The position numbers and the translations under genes were made by a program. The notes below the pieces were generated by a model. It did not search any database, was not told where the DNA came from, and was given only the letters and a program-made list of their open reading frames with translations. Of a DNA stretch of 64,000 nt, positions 25,150-33,473 are shown one piece after another (the stretch's first letter is position 1; every line of letters begins with the position of its first letter). Origin of the DNA: Mycolicibacterium aurum. Its GTDB lineage: Bacteria; Actinomycetota; Actinomycetes; Mycobacteriales; Mycobacteriaceae. The stretch covers positions 5,022,001 to 5,086,000 of the forward strand of contig LT549889.1 in NCBI GenBank assembly GCA_900078775.1. The letters run 5' to 3'.

Positions 25150-25635
25150 GTGAGCACCCTCGGCGTCGTCCTGGTCGCGCTGGCGATCGCCGTCGGTCTG
25201 GCCGGCATCATCATCCCGGTCTTGCCCGGCGGCCTGCTGGTCATCGGTGCCATCACGGTGTGGGCCGTGGTGCAGGGCGGCACCGTCGCCTGGGTGGCCC
25301 TCGGGGTGGCCTGGGCGTTCTTCCTGACCGCCGAGGTGATCAAGTACCTGTGGCCGGTGCGCCGGATGCGCGCCGCCGAGGTGGGCACCTGGAGCCTGGT
25401 GGCCGGCGGCGTGCTCGGCATCATCGGCTTCTTCGTGGTGCCGGTACTCGGCCTGCTGCTCGGCTTCGTGCTCGGGGTGTACCTGGCCGAACTCGGCAAG
25501 CGCCGCGACCAGCGCCGGGCGTGGGCGTCCACCGTGCACGCACTCAAAGGTGTTGCGCTCTCGGTCGGCGTGGAACTGACCGGGGCGCTGCTGGCGACCG
25601 TCACCTGGGTGGTCGCGCTGGTGATCACCCAGTGA
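25150..25635 (+). CDS. DUF456 membrane protein
   Basis: 161 residues with about four transmembrane helices (about 4-24, 28-60, 78-108, 134-158) rich in Gly, Val and Leu. The pattern IIIPVLPGGLLVIGA near the N-terminus is typical of DUF456. Function unknown. GTG start 17 bases after the HAD gene; its stop overlaps the YceI gene start (GTGA). Confidence 0.85.
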   Translation: MSTLGVVLVALAIAVGLAGIIIPVLPGGLLVIGAITVWAVVQGGTVAWVALGVAWAFFLTAEVIKYLWPVRRMRAAEVGTWSLVAGGVLGIIGFFVVPVLGLLLGFVLGVYLAELGKRRDQRRAWASTVHALKGVALSVGVELTGALLATVTWVVALVITQ

Positions 25636-26180
25636 ACGAGTGGATTGTCGGCCCCGACTCGGGCGAACTGCTGATCCACACGGGCGTCACCGGTAGGGCA
25701 GCCGGGATGGGCCACCGGCTGACGATCTCGATGGACCGCTGGCGGGCAGTGCTGCGCGACGGCGACGCGAACCTTCGTGGCGTCGAGTTGACCGTCGACC
25801 TCGACTCGTTGACCGTCCTGCGCGGCGCGGGCGGCATCACCCCGCTGTCCGGTCCGGAGAAGCTGCTGATCGTCGCCAACGCTATGAAACTACTTCGGGT
25901 GCAACGATTTCCGCAGGCTCAGTTTGTGTCCACCGGGGTGGAGCGCAACGGGGAGACGATGCGTCTGACCGGAACGCTGGACCTGAACGGGCACACCGGT
26001 GCGCAGACGGTGGATGTGTGGGTCGAGGATGCCGGTGAAGTCTGGCGGCTGAGCGCACGCGCCGAGGTGCGCCACAGCGCGTTCGGCCTCAAGCAGTACT
26101 CGATGCTCATGGGTGCGATGAAAGTGGCCGATGAGGTTGGCGTGACGCTCACCGCCACCGTCGCCAAAGATGGCGGCTGA
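25632..26180 (+). CDS. YceI-family lipid-binding lipocalin-like protein
   Basis: 182 residues from GTG 25632, overlapping the DUF456 stop. The YceI fold is indicated by alternating strands and the GVELTVDLDSLTV and LTGTLDLNGHTG segments. No signal peptide is seen, unlike E. coli YceI. Family members bind polyisoprenoid or other long lipids. Last gene of the Rv0144-like run here; a 121-base gap follows. Confidence 0.85.
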   Translation: MNEWIVGPDSGELLIHTGVTGRAAGMGHRLTISMDRWRAVLRDGDANLRGVELTVDLDSLTVLRGAGGITPLSGPEKLLIVANAMKLLRVQRFPQAQFVSTGVERNGETMRLTGTLDLNGHTGAQTVDVWVEDAGEVWRLSARAEVRHSAFGLKQYSMLMGAMKVADEVGVTLTATVAKDGG

Positions 26181-26301
26181 TCGGCGGATAGCCCGATTTC
26201 CAACGGTGTTCGCACAGGTTCCTGTCAGTTTGTGCATAACGATGTACATCGGGGTCGGGAAGAGTAGTGATGGGAGATGGTGAACGTGAGGAGTCAGAAT
26301 C

Positions 26302-26724
26302 ATGAACATCGTCTCAGGCACAGTGCAGGTCATCAGCCGCACCGCTGACGCCGCCACCGCCACCGCGGGAGCCATCGGAGGTGCCGCCGTCAACGGTGTG
26401 CTCGGCGGGATCAAGGGCACCGGTTCCGGCATTCGGGCCGGGATGAGCCAGGGCAGCAAGTCCTCGGCCGCTGCTGCGGTCACCCTGGCTGCAGTGGGCG
26501 CGGCGGGACTCGTCGAGTGGCCGCTGCTGCTGACGGTCGGTGGGGCCACGCTGTTGGTGCACGAAATCAACCGGCGCGCACAGGACGGACACGCCGCGGA
26601 ATCGACCGACGACGAGCCGGTCAAGTCCGCGCCCGCGGCCGGGCGGTCCCGCACCAGAGCCGCTCCCAAGGCATCCACCCGCCGGACCGCGTCCCGACGT
26701 CCAGGATCGTCCGCCGGTAAGTGA
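26302..26724 (+). CDS. small membrane-hairpin protein upstream of the P-type ATPase
   Basis: 140 residues. Gly/Ala-rich N-terminal half, a hydrophobic hairpin (about 55-88) containing LVEWPLLLTVGGATLLV, then a basic Arg/Ala/Ser-rich tail. The WP-containing hairpin resembles the one in the 90-residue protein encoded directly after the ATPase, so the two look like related partners. It has no metal-binding motif and is not a DUF1490/PacL protein as far as I can see, though the small-protein-plus-ATPase layout is analogous. Its TGA overlaps the ATPase GTG. Confidence 0.7.
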   Translation: MNIVSGTVQVISRTADAATATAGAIGGAAVNGVLGGIKGTGSGIRAGMSQGSKSSAAAAVTLAAVGAAGLVEWPLLLTVGGATLLVHEINRRAQDGHAAESTDDEPVKSAPAAGRSRTRAAPKASTRRTASRRPGSSAGK

Positions 26725-29700
26725 TCGGCGTCATCGGGCGGGCGATCCGCGGCGCAGTCGACCTGGCCGCGGCGCCCCTCGGTGAGCTTGTGGGTGCGGC
26801 ACCGGCACGTCGGTGCTGGCAGGGCGCCGACCGTTGCTGGATCGAGGTCCGCGGCCTGGACACCGAGCAGCATCGGCTCATCGCGGCCGACCTCAGGAGC
26901 GACATCGGTGATCGGGCCGGGGTCCGGTCCGTGCAGGTCAACTATCCGTTGTCCCGCGTCATCGTGGAGGTCGGTGACGATCCGGAATCCCCCCGGATGT
27001 CTGCGTTGTGTGAGCTGGTGGCGCAGATCGAAGACAAGTATCGGCACTCCTGTACCACAAGTCGGCCGGTGGACCTGCCTGGTGACGGAATCGTGCTCGC
27101 CGAGAAGGCGATTGCCGCCGCGGCGAGCGGGATCGGTGTCTGCGCGGCCGTCGCCGGCCGGGCGATGCACTGGCCACGGATGCCCGCCGGACTGACAGGC
27201 GTCGTTGCCGTCGTCGATTATCAGCCCAAGGTCCGCGCCGTGCTGGAGGCGGGCCTGGGGCAGCAGGCCGCCGACACCGTGCTGGCGGTTGGCACCGCCG
27301 CTGTCTATTCCCTGACACAGTCCCCCGCCGCGGTGGCGGTCGAGTTCGTCCGCCATCTGGCGCAGCTGGGTGAGGCGCTGGCCGCATCGGCGGCGTGGCA
27401 GACGCAGGAACCCGTCCTCGCGTGTCACGCCGAATGCCCGGAGCCGGCAGCGGTGACGCCCCGGCCGAGACCGGTGCCCGACGGTCCGCTGGAACGGTAT
27501 GCACGCCGCTGCGGACAGGCCCAAGGCGCGGCGGCCGCCGTGGCGGGCCTGTTGACTGGTGATCCGGGCGCCGCCACGACCGCGCTCGGCATCACCGTTC
27601 CCAAGGCGGGGCGCTGCGCTCGCGAGGCGTTCGTGAGTACTCTCGGCCGTGGACTGGCCGACCGGTGCGGGACGTTGCCGTTGCGGTCCGACGCACTGCG
27701 TTTGCTCGACCGGATCGACACCGTCGTTGTCGACCCGAGGGTGTTGGCCACCGACGAACTGCGGATCGGTCGGTTCCGGGACGTTGCCGATCGGGATCGC
27801 GCGGCGGTGTGGCAGTGGGCGCAGGCACGGCTTGAGGTCGGCCGGCTGACCGCCGGATGGCATCGCGTCGCAACGGATCTCACGGGGAGGCCAGGCAATG
27901 GCAGGCCGCTCGGGCAGGTGTTGGTGTGCTGGCGTCAGGACCCGTTGGCGGCCGTCGTGCTCGGTGAGATCCGGCGGTCCGGCGCCTCGGTGGTGTCGGT
28001 CGACCTCGATGAACTCGATGATCTGCGGTCCTCTTTCGACGATCTGCACAGCGCCGACGGCGGCGTCGACTCGGCGTTGACCCGGGCGGTTGAGGGCCTG
28101 CAGCGCGACGGCCACACGGTGGCGGTGCTGTCGGCCACCTCTGCGGCAGCCCTGCGGGCCGCCGATATCGCGTTCGGACTGTGCCAGGAAGGCAACCGAA
28201 TCCCTTGGTATGCAGACGTTCTGGTGAACGACCTGCCGGCAGTGTGGCGGGTCATGCACGCGCTGCCGGCAGCGCGGCGGGCGACCGAACGCGGCGTCGA
28301 ACTGTCCATGGGGGGATCGGCGCTGGGGATGTTGCTGATGGTCCCGGGTGTCCAGGGCCAGGGCCCGGGCCCCGTCACCGCCAGTGCGGCGGCCGGGCTG
28401 GTCACCGGCTTTTGGCTGGCGCGCAGGGTTCTCCTGGACCAGCCGCCGCGGCCGGCCACGGTGCAGGACTGGCATGCGATGACACCCGAACAGGTCCGCC
28501 GCATCCTTCCCGAATCTGCTGTGCCACCGGATGAATCGGCCGATACGCGGCGATCCCCGGGTCGGTTGGGTGCGTCGATACGCAGTCGGATGGTCGAGAT
28601 GACCACCGCGCTGGCCGGTGAACTGTCCGATCCGCTGACGCCGGTGCTCACCGTCGGAGCTGTTGCGAGTGCCATGCTGGGTTCGCCGGTGGACGCCATC
28701 CTGGTCGGATCGGTGCTGGCCGGCAACGCCGTCCTGGCCGCCACCCAGCAGGTGCGGGCCGAGCGCCTGCTGCGCCGGTTGCTGGCCGTGCAGGACCCGC
28801 CCGCCCGCCGGCTCGACGGGGGACGCGCGGCCACCGTCGCGGCGGCAGCGCTGCGGCCGGGTGACCTGATCGAGGTGCGGGCGGGAGAGGTGGTGCCCGC
28901 CGACGCGCGGATCGTCGAGGCAATCGACGTGGAGGCCGACGAGGCCGTACTCACCGGGGAATCGCTCCCGGTGGCCAAACAGGTCGCCGCCACACCCGGC
29001 GCCGTGCTCGGCGACCGGCTCTGCATGCTCTACGCCACCACGACGGTGGTCACCGGTAGCGCGGTCGCGGTGGTCACCGAGGTGGGTTCGGCGACCCAGG
29101 CCCGGCGGGCGGTCGATCTCGGCCACGGAACCGGGCCCACCGTCGGTCTGCAGACGCAGTTGCGGGAACTGACCGATCGGGTGCTGCCCTACAGCCTCGC
29201 CGGTGGGGCGCTGGTCACCGGGTTGGGCTGGGTGCACAGACTGCCGCTGCGCAGCGCGGTGGCCAGCGGCGTCGCCGTGGCGGTCGCCGCGGTACCGGAG
29301 GGACTTCCGTTGGTGGCCACGCTGGCACAGCAAGCGTCGGCGCGCCGTCTGACCCGTAGCGGAGTGCTGGTGCGCAGCCCTCGCTCGGTCGAGGTGCTCG
29401 GTCGCGTCGGGGTGGTGTGTTTCGACAAGACCGGCACGCTCAGCGAAAACCGGTTACGGGTCACGCAGATACGCCCGGCCGGCCGCGGGGTGTCACGTCA
29501 GCACCTGCTGGACTCGGCCGCCCGCGCCACCCAACCCCGAAACGGTGCCCACCACGAACACGCCACTGACTCCGCGATCGCCGAGGCGGGCGGTCCGGCA
29601 GCCCGGCCGGCTTCGGGGATCGCCTACCTGCCGTTTCGGAGCGGCCGAAAGTTCTCGGCTGCGGTATCGGAGGGTGGATTGGTGGTCAAAGGAGCTCCGG

Positions 29701-31118
29701 AGGTCGTGCTGGCCGCGTGCAGCGGTCTCGATGCGGCCGCCGAACGGGAGGTCGAGGCGATGGCGCGCGGTGGGCTGCGGGTCATCGCGGTGGCCGGACG
29801 GGAGCTCTCCGCCGCACAGGTCGCACAAGCCCGCGCCGACGCCGGCGCGTTCGCCGAAATGTGTGCGAGCCGACTCGAGTTGATCGGCCTGCTGGGGTTG
29901 TCCGACACACCCCGACCGGAGGCGTCACATGTCTTGAAATCGCTGCAGCACAACAACATCGGCGTGCGGATCATCACCGGAGATCACCCCGTGACGGCGA
30001 TGGCGACGGCGGCCGAACTGGGTGTGCCGGTGACGGCTCGACAGGTGATGAGCGGTGAGCAGTGGGAGGCGATGCCACGCCGGGCCCAGGAGCGGGCGGT
30101 CCGGGATCGGCTGGTGTTCGCGCGGATGTCGCCGGAACAGAAGGTGCAGATCGTGCAGACCCTGCGACGTACCGGGCAGGTGTGCGCCATGGTGGGTGAC
30201 GGCGCCAACGATGCGGCGGCGATCCGCGCAGCCGATATCGGCATCGGCGTCGCCGCCCGGGGTAGCGATCCAGCCCGCAGCTCGGCCGATGTCCTGCTGC
30301 TCGACGGGCGGATCGGATCGCTGAACGACGCGTTCGACGAGGGCCGTCAGCTCTGGCGGCGGGTGCACGCCGCGGTGTCGGTACTGCTGGGCGGCAACGC
30401 CGGCGAGGTGGTGTTCTCCGTGATCGGCAGTGCGCTGACCGGCCGGTCGCCGCTGAACACCCGACAGCTGCTGCTGGTGAACATGATGACCGACGCGTTA
30501 CCGGCGGCGGCGCTGGCGGTCAGCCCCGCGCGTTCCACCGACGGCACCGCATCGGGCCCCACCCACGGTGAGCTGTGGCGCACCGTGGCCATCCGGGGTA
30601 CCGCGACCGCGGGCGCGGCGACCGGTGCCTGGCTGTCGGCGGGATTCATGGTGGCCCCCCGCCGCGCGTCCACGGTGGCGCTGGTCGCGCTGGTCTCGAC
30701 CCAACTTGCCCAGACCCTGATCGATTCGCGCAGTCCGCTGGTGGTGGCCACGGCGCTGGGTTCGCTCGTGTCATTGGGCGCATTGATCAGCACACCCGGC
30801 ATCAGCCAGTTGTTGGGTTGCACCCCGCTGGATCCGATCGGATGGGCAACGGCCCTGACCGCGACCGCCCTGGCGACGGGGGCCGCCGCGGTCGCCCCGA
30901 AGCTGTTGTCGGCGCTCGTCCCGGCGGAGTCGGCGCCGGATCAGTCGTCGATCTCGATGACGCCGCAACGCCACAGCACCGCGTACAACTCGCGTAACGG
31001 GACGGTCAAGACGCGGGTCATGGCGTCGGCCAACGGTAGGACGGGCAGGCCCGAGCCGAAATCGGTCACGCCCGCAACAGTCGGCAATGGAGGCGTCGGA
31101 AAACCGAAACCGACATGA
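26721..31118 (+). CDS. P-type cation ATPase with N-terminal pseudo-ATPase half (CtpI-like)
   Basis: 1465 residues. The active half is C-terminal: TGES 745-748, PEGLP 859-863 in TM4, the phosphorylated Asp902 in DKTGT, and the hinge GDGAND 1159-1164. PEGLP suggests a P2 (Ca/Mg-type) rather than a heavy-metal pump. The N-terminal half repeats the layout with lost motifs: VVVDPRVLATDELRI at about 335-350 aligns to the DKTGT region, and AALRAADIAFGL at 476-487 aligns to AAIRAADIGIGV after the hinge. The general build recalls M. tuberculosis CtpI (1632 residues). The transported ion is unknown. GTG start, overlapping the upstream gene. Confidence 0.88.
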   Translation: MIGVIGRAIRGAVDLAAAPLGELVGAAPARRCWQGADRCWIEVRGLDTEQHRLIAADLRSDIGDRAGVRSVQVNYPLSRVIVEVGDDPESPRMSALCELVAQIEDKYRHSCTTSRPVDLPGDGIVLAEKAIAAAASGIGVCAAVAGRAMHWPRMPAGLTGVVAVVDYQPKVRAVLEAGLGQQAADTVLAVGTAAVYSLTQSPAAVAVEFVRHLAQLGEALAASAAWQTQEPVLACHAECPEPAAVTPRPRPVPDGPLERYARRCGQAQGAAAAVAGLLTGDPGAATTALGITVPKAGRCAREAFVSTLGRGLADRCGTLPLRSDALRLLDRIDTVVVDPRVLATDELRIGRFRDVADRDRAAVWQWAQARLEVGRLTAGWHRVATDLTGRPGNGRPLGQVLVCWRQDPLAAVVLGEIRRSGASVVSVDLDELDDLRSSFDDLHSADGGVDSALTRAVEGLQRDGHTVAVLSATSAAALRAADIAFGLCQEGNRIPWYADVLVNDLPAVWRVMHALPAARRATERGVELSMGGSALGMLLMVPGVQGQGPGPVTASAAAGLVTGFWLARRVLLDQPPRPATVQDWHAMTPEQVRRILPESAVPPDESADTRRSPGRLGASIRSRMVEMTTALAGELSDPLTPVLTVGAVASAMLGSPVDAILVGSVLAGNAVLAATQQVRAERLLRRLLAVQDPPARRLDGGRAATVAAAALRPGDLIEVRAGEVVPADARIVEAIDVEADEAVLTGESLPVAKQVAATPGAVLGDRLCMLYATTTVVTGSAVAVVTEVGSATQARRAVDLGHGTGPTVGLQTQLRELTDRVLPYSLAGGALVTGLGWVHRLPLRSAVASGVAVAVAAVPEGLPLVATLAQQASARRLTRSGVLVRSPRSVEVLGRVGVVCFDKTGTLSENRLRVTQIRPAGRGVSRQHLLDSAARATQPRNGAHHEHATDSAIAEAGGPAARPASGIAYLPFRSGRKFSAAVSEGGLVVKGAPEVVLAACSGLDAAAEREVEAMARGGLRVIAVAGRELSAAQVAQARADAGAFAEMCASRLELIGLLGLSDTPRPEASHVLKSLQHNNIGVRIITGDHPVTAMATAAELGVPVTARQVMSGEQWEAMPRRAQERAVRDRLVFARMSPEQKVQIVQTLRRTGQVCAMVGDGANDAAAIRAADIGIGVAARGSDPARSSADVLLLDGRIGSLNDAFDEGRQLWRRVHAAVSVLLGGNAGEVVFSVIGSALTGRSPLNTRQLLLVNMMTDALPAAALAVSPARSTDGTASGPTHGELWRTVAIRGTATAGAATGAWLSAGFMVAPRRASTVALVALVSTQLAQTLIDSRSPLVVATALGSLVSLGALISTPGISQLLGCTPLDPIGWATALTATALATGAAAVAPKLLSALVPAESAPDQSSISMTPQRHSTAYNSRNGTVKTRVMASANGRTGRPEPKSVTPATVGNGGVGKPKPT

Positions 31119-31132
31119 CGAAGAGGTGACGA

Positions 31133-31405
31133 ATGGCCGAAGTTTCACAGCGGACGAAGGGACAGCGCGACGCGGTGCACACCGTGCGCCACGCGCAGGG
31201 TTTCTCCATGACACTGCCGTGCGTGGGCCGGATCAAGGTGCCCCATCCCGAGCAACTCGCGTTCTATGGCGCGCTGGGCGTCCTGGCCGCGGTGGAGATC
31301 ATCGACTGGCCGGTCGCGCTGTTGGTCGGAGTGGGGCACCTGTTGGTCCAGGACGAACACAACCGGATCGTCCAGGAGATCGGCGAGGCACTCGAAGAAG
31401 CCTGA
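31133..31405 (+). CDS. small membrane-hairpin protein downstream of the P-type ATPase
   Basis: 90 residues. A hydrophilic N-terminus (1-40) is followed by a hydrophobic hairpin (about 44-72) containing VEIIDWPVALLVGVGHLLV and a short acidic helix to the end. The hairpin resembles the EWP hairpin of the 140-residue protein upstream of the ATPase. GAAGAGG precedes the ATG, 14 bases after the ATPase stop, so the three genes form one unit. Function unknown; a subunit or regulator of the pump is a reasonable guess. Confidence 0.72.
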   Translation: MAEVSQRTKGQRDAVHTVRHAQGFSMTLPCVGRIKVPHPEQLAFYGALGVLAAVEIIDWPVALLVGVGHLLVQDEHNRIVQEIGEALEEA

Positions 31406-31408
31406 CCG

Positions 31409-32200
31409 CTACCCGACCAGCGTCGTGCGCAACCTCTTGATCTGCTCATCGCTGACGCCGGCGGCGTCGAGGAACCCGGTCACCGACCCGTAGGCCACGG
31501 TGAGCTTGTGGCGCGCGGCTTCGAGGTACTCGGTGCGGACCCCGAGCACGGCGTCGGTGAGCCGGGCCTCGGCGAAGGTCAGCACCTCGGGGGTCTCACC
31601 GGCCCGGGCCTTCACCGATTCCATGATGGAGTCGCGCAGCGGGTCGATGGCCTGGTTGCTGCGCAGGAAATCGGTCAGGATCGCCTCGCGCGGGACGCCG
31701 ACGGCCTCCAGCACGGTGGCGATGGTGAACCCGGTGCGGTCCTTACCGGCGAAGCAGTGCGCGATCACCGGCCGGCCCTCGGCCAGTAGCGTGATCACCT
31801 GGCGCACCGCGACCTGCGCACCGGTCAGCGTCGGGAACTCCTCGTACACCTCGGTCATGTACCGCTTGGCCGACTCGGCGACATCCTCACCGTCCGGTGA
31901 CTCCGACATCACCCGCTGGAACGTCGCCTCGTGCGGGGCGTCCTGCGCGGAGTCGTTCTCGAAGTGAAATGGCAAGTGGTGCAACGCGACCCCCGCGGGC
32001 ACCTGTCCGGGACCGCGGCGCTCGAGTTCGCGCCGGGACCGCAGGTCCGCCACATCGTTGATGCCGAGCGAGAGCAGTGCCGCCCGGCCGTCATCGGTGA
32101 GCCGGCTCAACTCGCTGGACCGGAACAGCAAGCCCGGCCGGATGCCGGCGGACTCGGCAACATCTCGAAAGTTCCACGCTCCCGCCAGCATCTCGGTCAT
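31409..32200 (-). CDS. ptpB: secreted-type tyrosine/lipid phosphatase PtpB
   Basis: 263 residues (276 in M. tuberculosis PtpB, Rv0153c). The phosphatase loop HCFAGKDRTG has nucleophile Cys149 and Arg155; AWNFRDV and LFRSSELSRL near the N-terminus are typical of this branch, which acts on phosphotyrosine, phosphoserine and phosphoinositides. In M. tuberculosis it is exported without a classical signal peptide. The ATG at 32200 overlaps the fadE2 stop (ATGA). Order ptpB-fadE2 matches Rv0153c-Rv0154c. Confidence 0.92.
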   Translation of the reverse strand: MTEMLAGAWNFRDVAESAGIRPGLLFRSSELSRLTDDGRAALLSLGINDVADLRSRRELERRGPGQVPAGVALHHLPFHFENDSAQDAPHEATFQRVMSESPDGEDVAESAKRYMTEVYEEFPTLTGAQVAVRQVITLLAEGRPVIAHCFAGKDRTGFTIATVLEAVGVPREAILTDFLRSNQAIDPLRDSIMESVKARAGETPEVLTFAEARLTDAVLGVRTEYLEAARHKLTVAYGSVTGFLDAAGVSDEQIKRLRTTLVG

Positions 32201-33450
32201 AGCGAGGTGACCGCCGTGCTCGATGGGCGGCACACCGCCGCGGCGAAGGGGCTCTTTTCCTTGCCGAGTTCGGCGCGGGCGATGGTGCGCATGTGCACCT
32301 CGTCGGGACCGTCGAACAGGCGCATGGCGCGGTGCCAGGCGTACAGGCGGGCCAGCGGGAAGTCATCGCTGACCCCGGCGCCGCCGTGCACCTGGATGGC
32401 GCGGTCGAGCACATTGCACGCGACCTGCGGGGTGACCGCCTTGAGCTGGGACACCAGCACGTGTGCGGCCTTGTTGCCCTGCAGGTCGATGGTCCAGGCG
32501 GCCTTCTCGCACAGCAGGCGGGCCTGATCGATCTCGTTGCGGGACAGTGCAATCTGCTGTTGCACCACGCCTTGCTCGGCCAGTGGCTTGCCGAACGCGA
32601 TGCGGGTCTGCACCCGGTCGATCATCAGCGCCAGCGCGCGCTCGGCGGCACCCAGCGCGCGCATGCAGTGGTGGATGCGGCCCGGGCCCAGCCGGGCCTG
32701 GGCGATGGCGAAACCGGCGCCCTCCTCGTGCAGCAGGTTCTCCACGGGCACCCGGACGTTGTCGAAGTTGATCTCGCAGTGTCCGTGCTGGTCTTGCCAG
32801 CCGAACACCGGCAGCGAGCGCTGGATGTCCACCCCGGGGGTGTCGGTGGGGACCAGGATCATCGACTGCTGCTGGTGAGCGGCGGCATCCGGGTTGGTGC
32901 GGCCCATCACGATCATGATCTTGCAGCGCGGGTCGGCCGCGCCGGTGATCCACCACTTGCGGCCGTTGATCACGTAGTCGCCACCGTCGCGCAGCATGGT
33001 GGTCTCGATGTTGCGGGCATCGCTGGAGGCCACCGCGGGCTCGGTCATCGCGAACGCCGAGCGGATCTCACCGTCGAGCAGCGGTTGCAGCCACTGCTTG
33101 CTCTGCGCCTCGTTGGCGAACAGGTGCAGGGTCTCCATGTTGCCGGTGTCCGGGGCCTGACAGTTGGTGGCCTCCGGGGCGATCTCCATGCTCCAGCCGG
33201 TCAGCTCGGCCAGCGCGGCGTACTCCACGTTGGTCAGACCCGACAGCGAGGGCAGGAACAGGTTCCACAGCCCGGCGGCCTTGGCCTTGACCTTGAGCTC
33301 CTCGACCACCGGCGGCACGGTGTGGTCCTTGGGGCCCTTCTCCTCGCGATAGGCGTGGTAGGCGGCCTCGGCCGGGAACACGTTCTCGACCATGAAGTCG
33401 GTGAGCCGCTTGTGGTAGTCAGCCGCCTTGGCGGACATCGCGAAGTCCAT
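32197..33450 (-). CDS. fadE2: acyl-CoA dehydrogenase FadE2
   Basis: 417 residues, ACAD10/11-like branch. The FAD-binding AFAMTEPAVASSDARN and WWITGAADP segments are clear; the C-terminal region has GPDEVHMRTIARAELG in place of the usual EGT catalytic motif, typical of this branch. It catalyses alpha,beta-dehydrogenation of an acyl-CoA, possibly a hydroxylated one. The ATG at 33450 is followed by a second ATG four codons on. Coupled to ptpB. Confidence 0.92.
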   Translation of the reverse strand: MDFAMSAKAADYHKRLTDFMVENVFPAEAAYHAYREEKGPKDHTVPPVVEELKVKAKAAGLWNLFLPSLSGLTNVEYAALAELTGWSMEIAPEATNCQAPDTGNMETLHLFANEAQSKQWLQPLLDGEIRSAFAMTEPAVASSDARNIETTMLRDGGDYVINGRKWWITGAADPRCKIMIVMGRTNPDAAAHQQQSMILVPTDTPGVDIQRSLPVFGWQDQHGHCEINFDNVRVPVENLLHEEGAGFAIAQARLGPGRIHHCMRALGAAERALALMIDRVQTRIAFGKPLAEQGVVQQQIALSRNEIDQARLLCEKAAWTIDLQGNKAAHVLVSQLKAVTPQVACNVLDRAIQVHGGAGVSDDFPLARLYAWHRAMRLFDGPDEVHMRTIARAELGKEKSPFAAAVCRPSSTAVTSL

Positions 33451-33473
33451 GACCGCCACGATAGGCCACCTGG

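Noticed and set aside
26181..26301. DosR/DevR box upstream of the P-type ATPase unit
   Set aside because: I looked for the GGGACT/AGTCCC pattern and found only a partial, asymmetric resemblance.
25890..29333. 1147-codon open frame on the minus strand opposite the P-type ATPase
   Set aside because: It is antisense to a gene with every P-type ATPase motif, has Arg/His/Pro-rich nonsense composition and no ribosome-binding site; long antisense frames are expected at this GC content.
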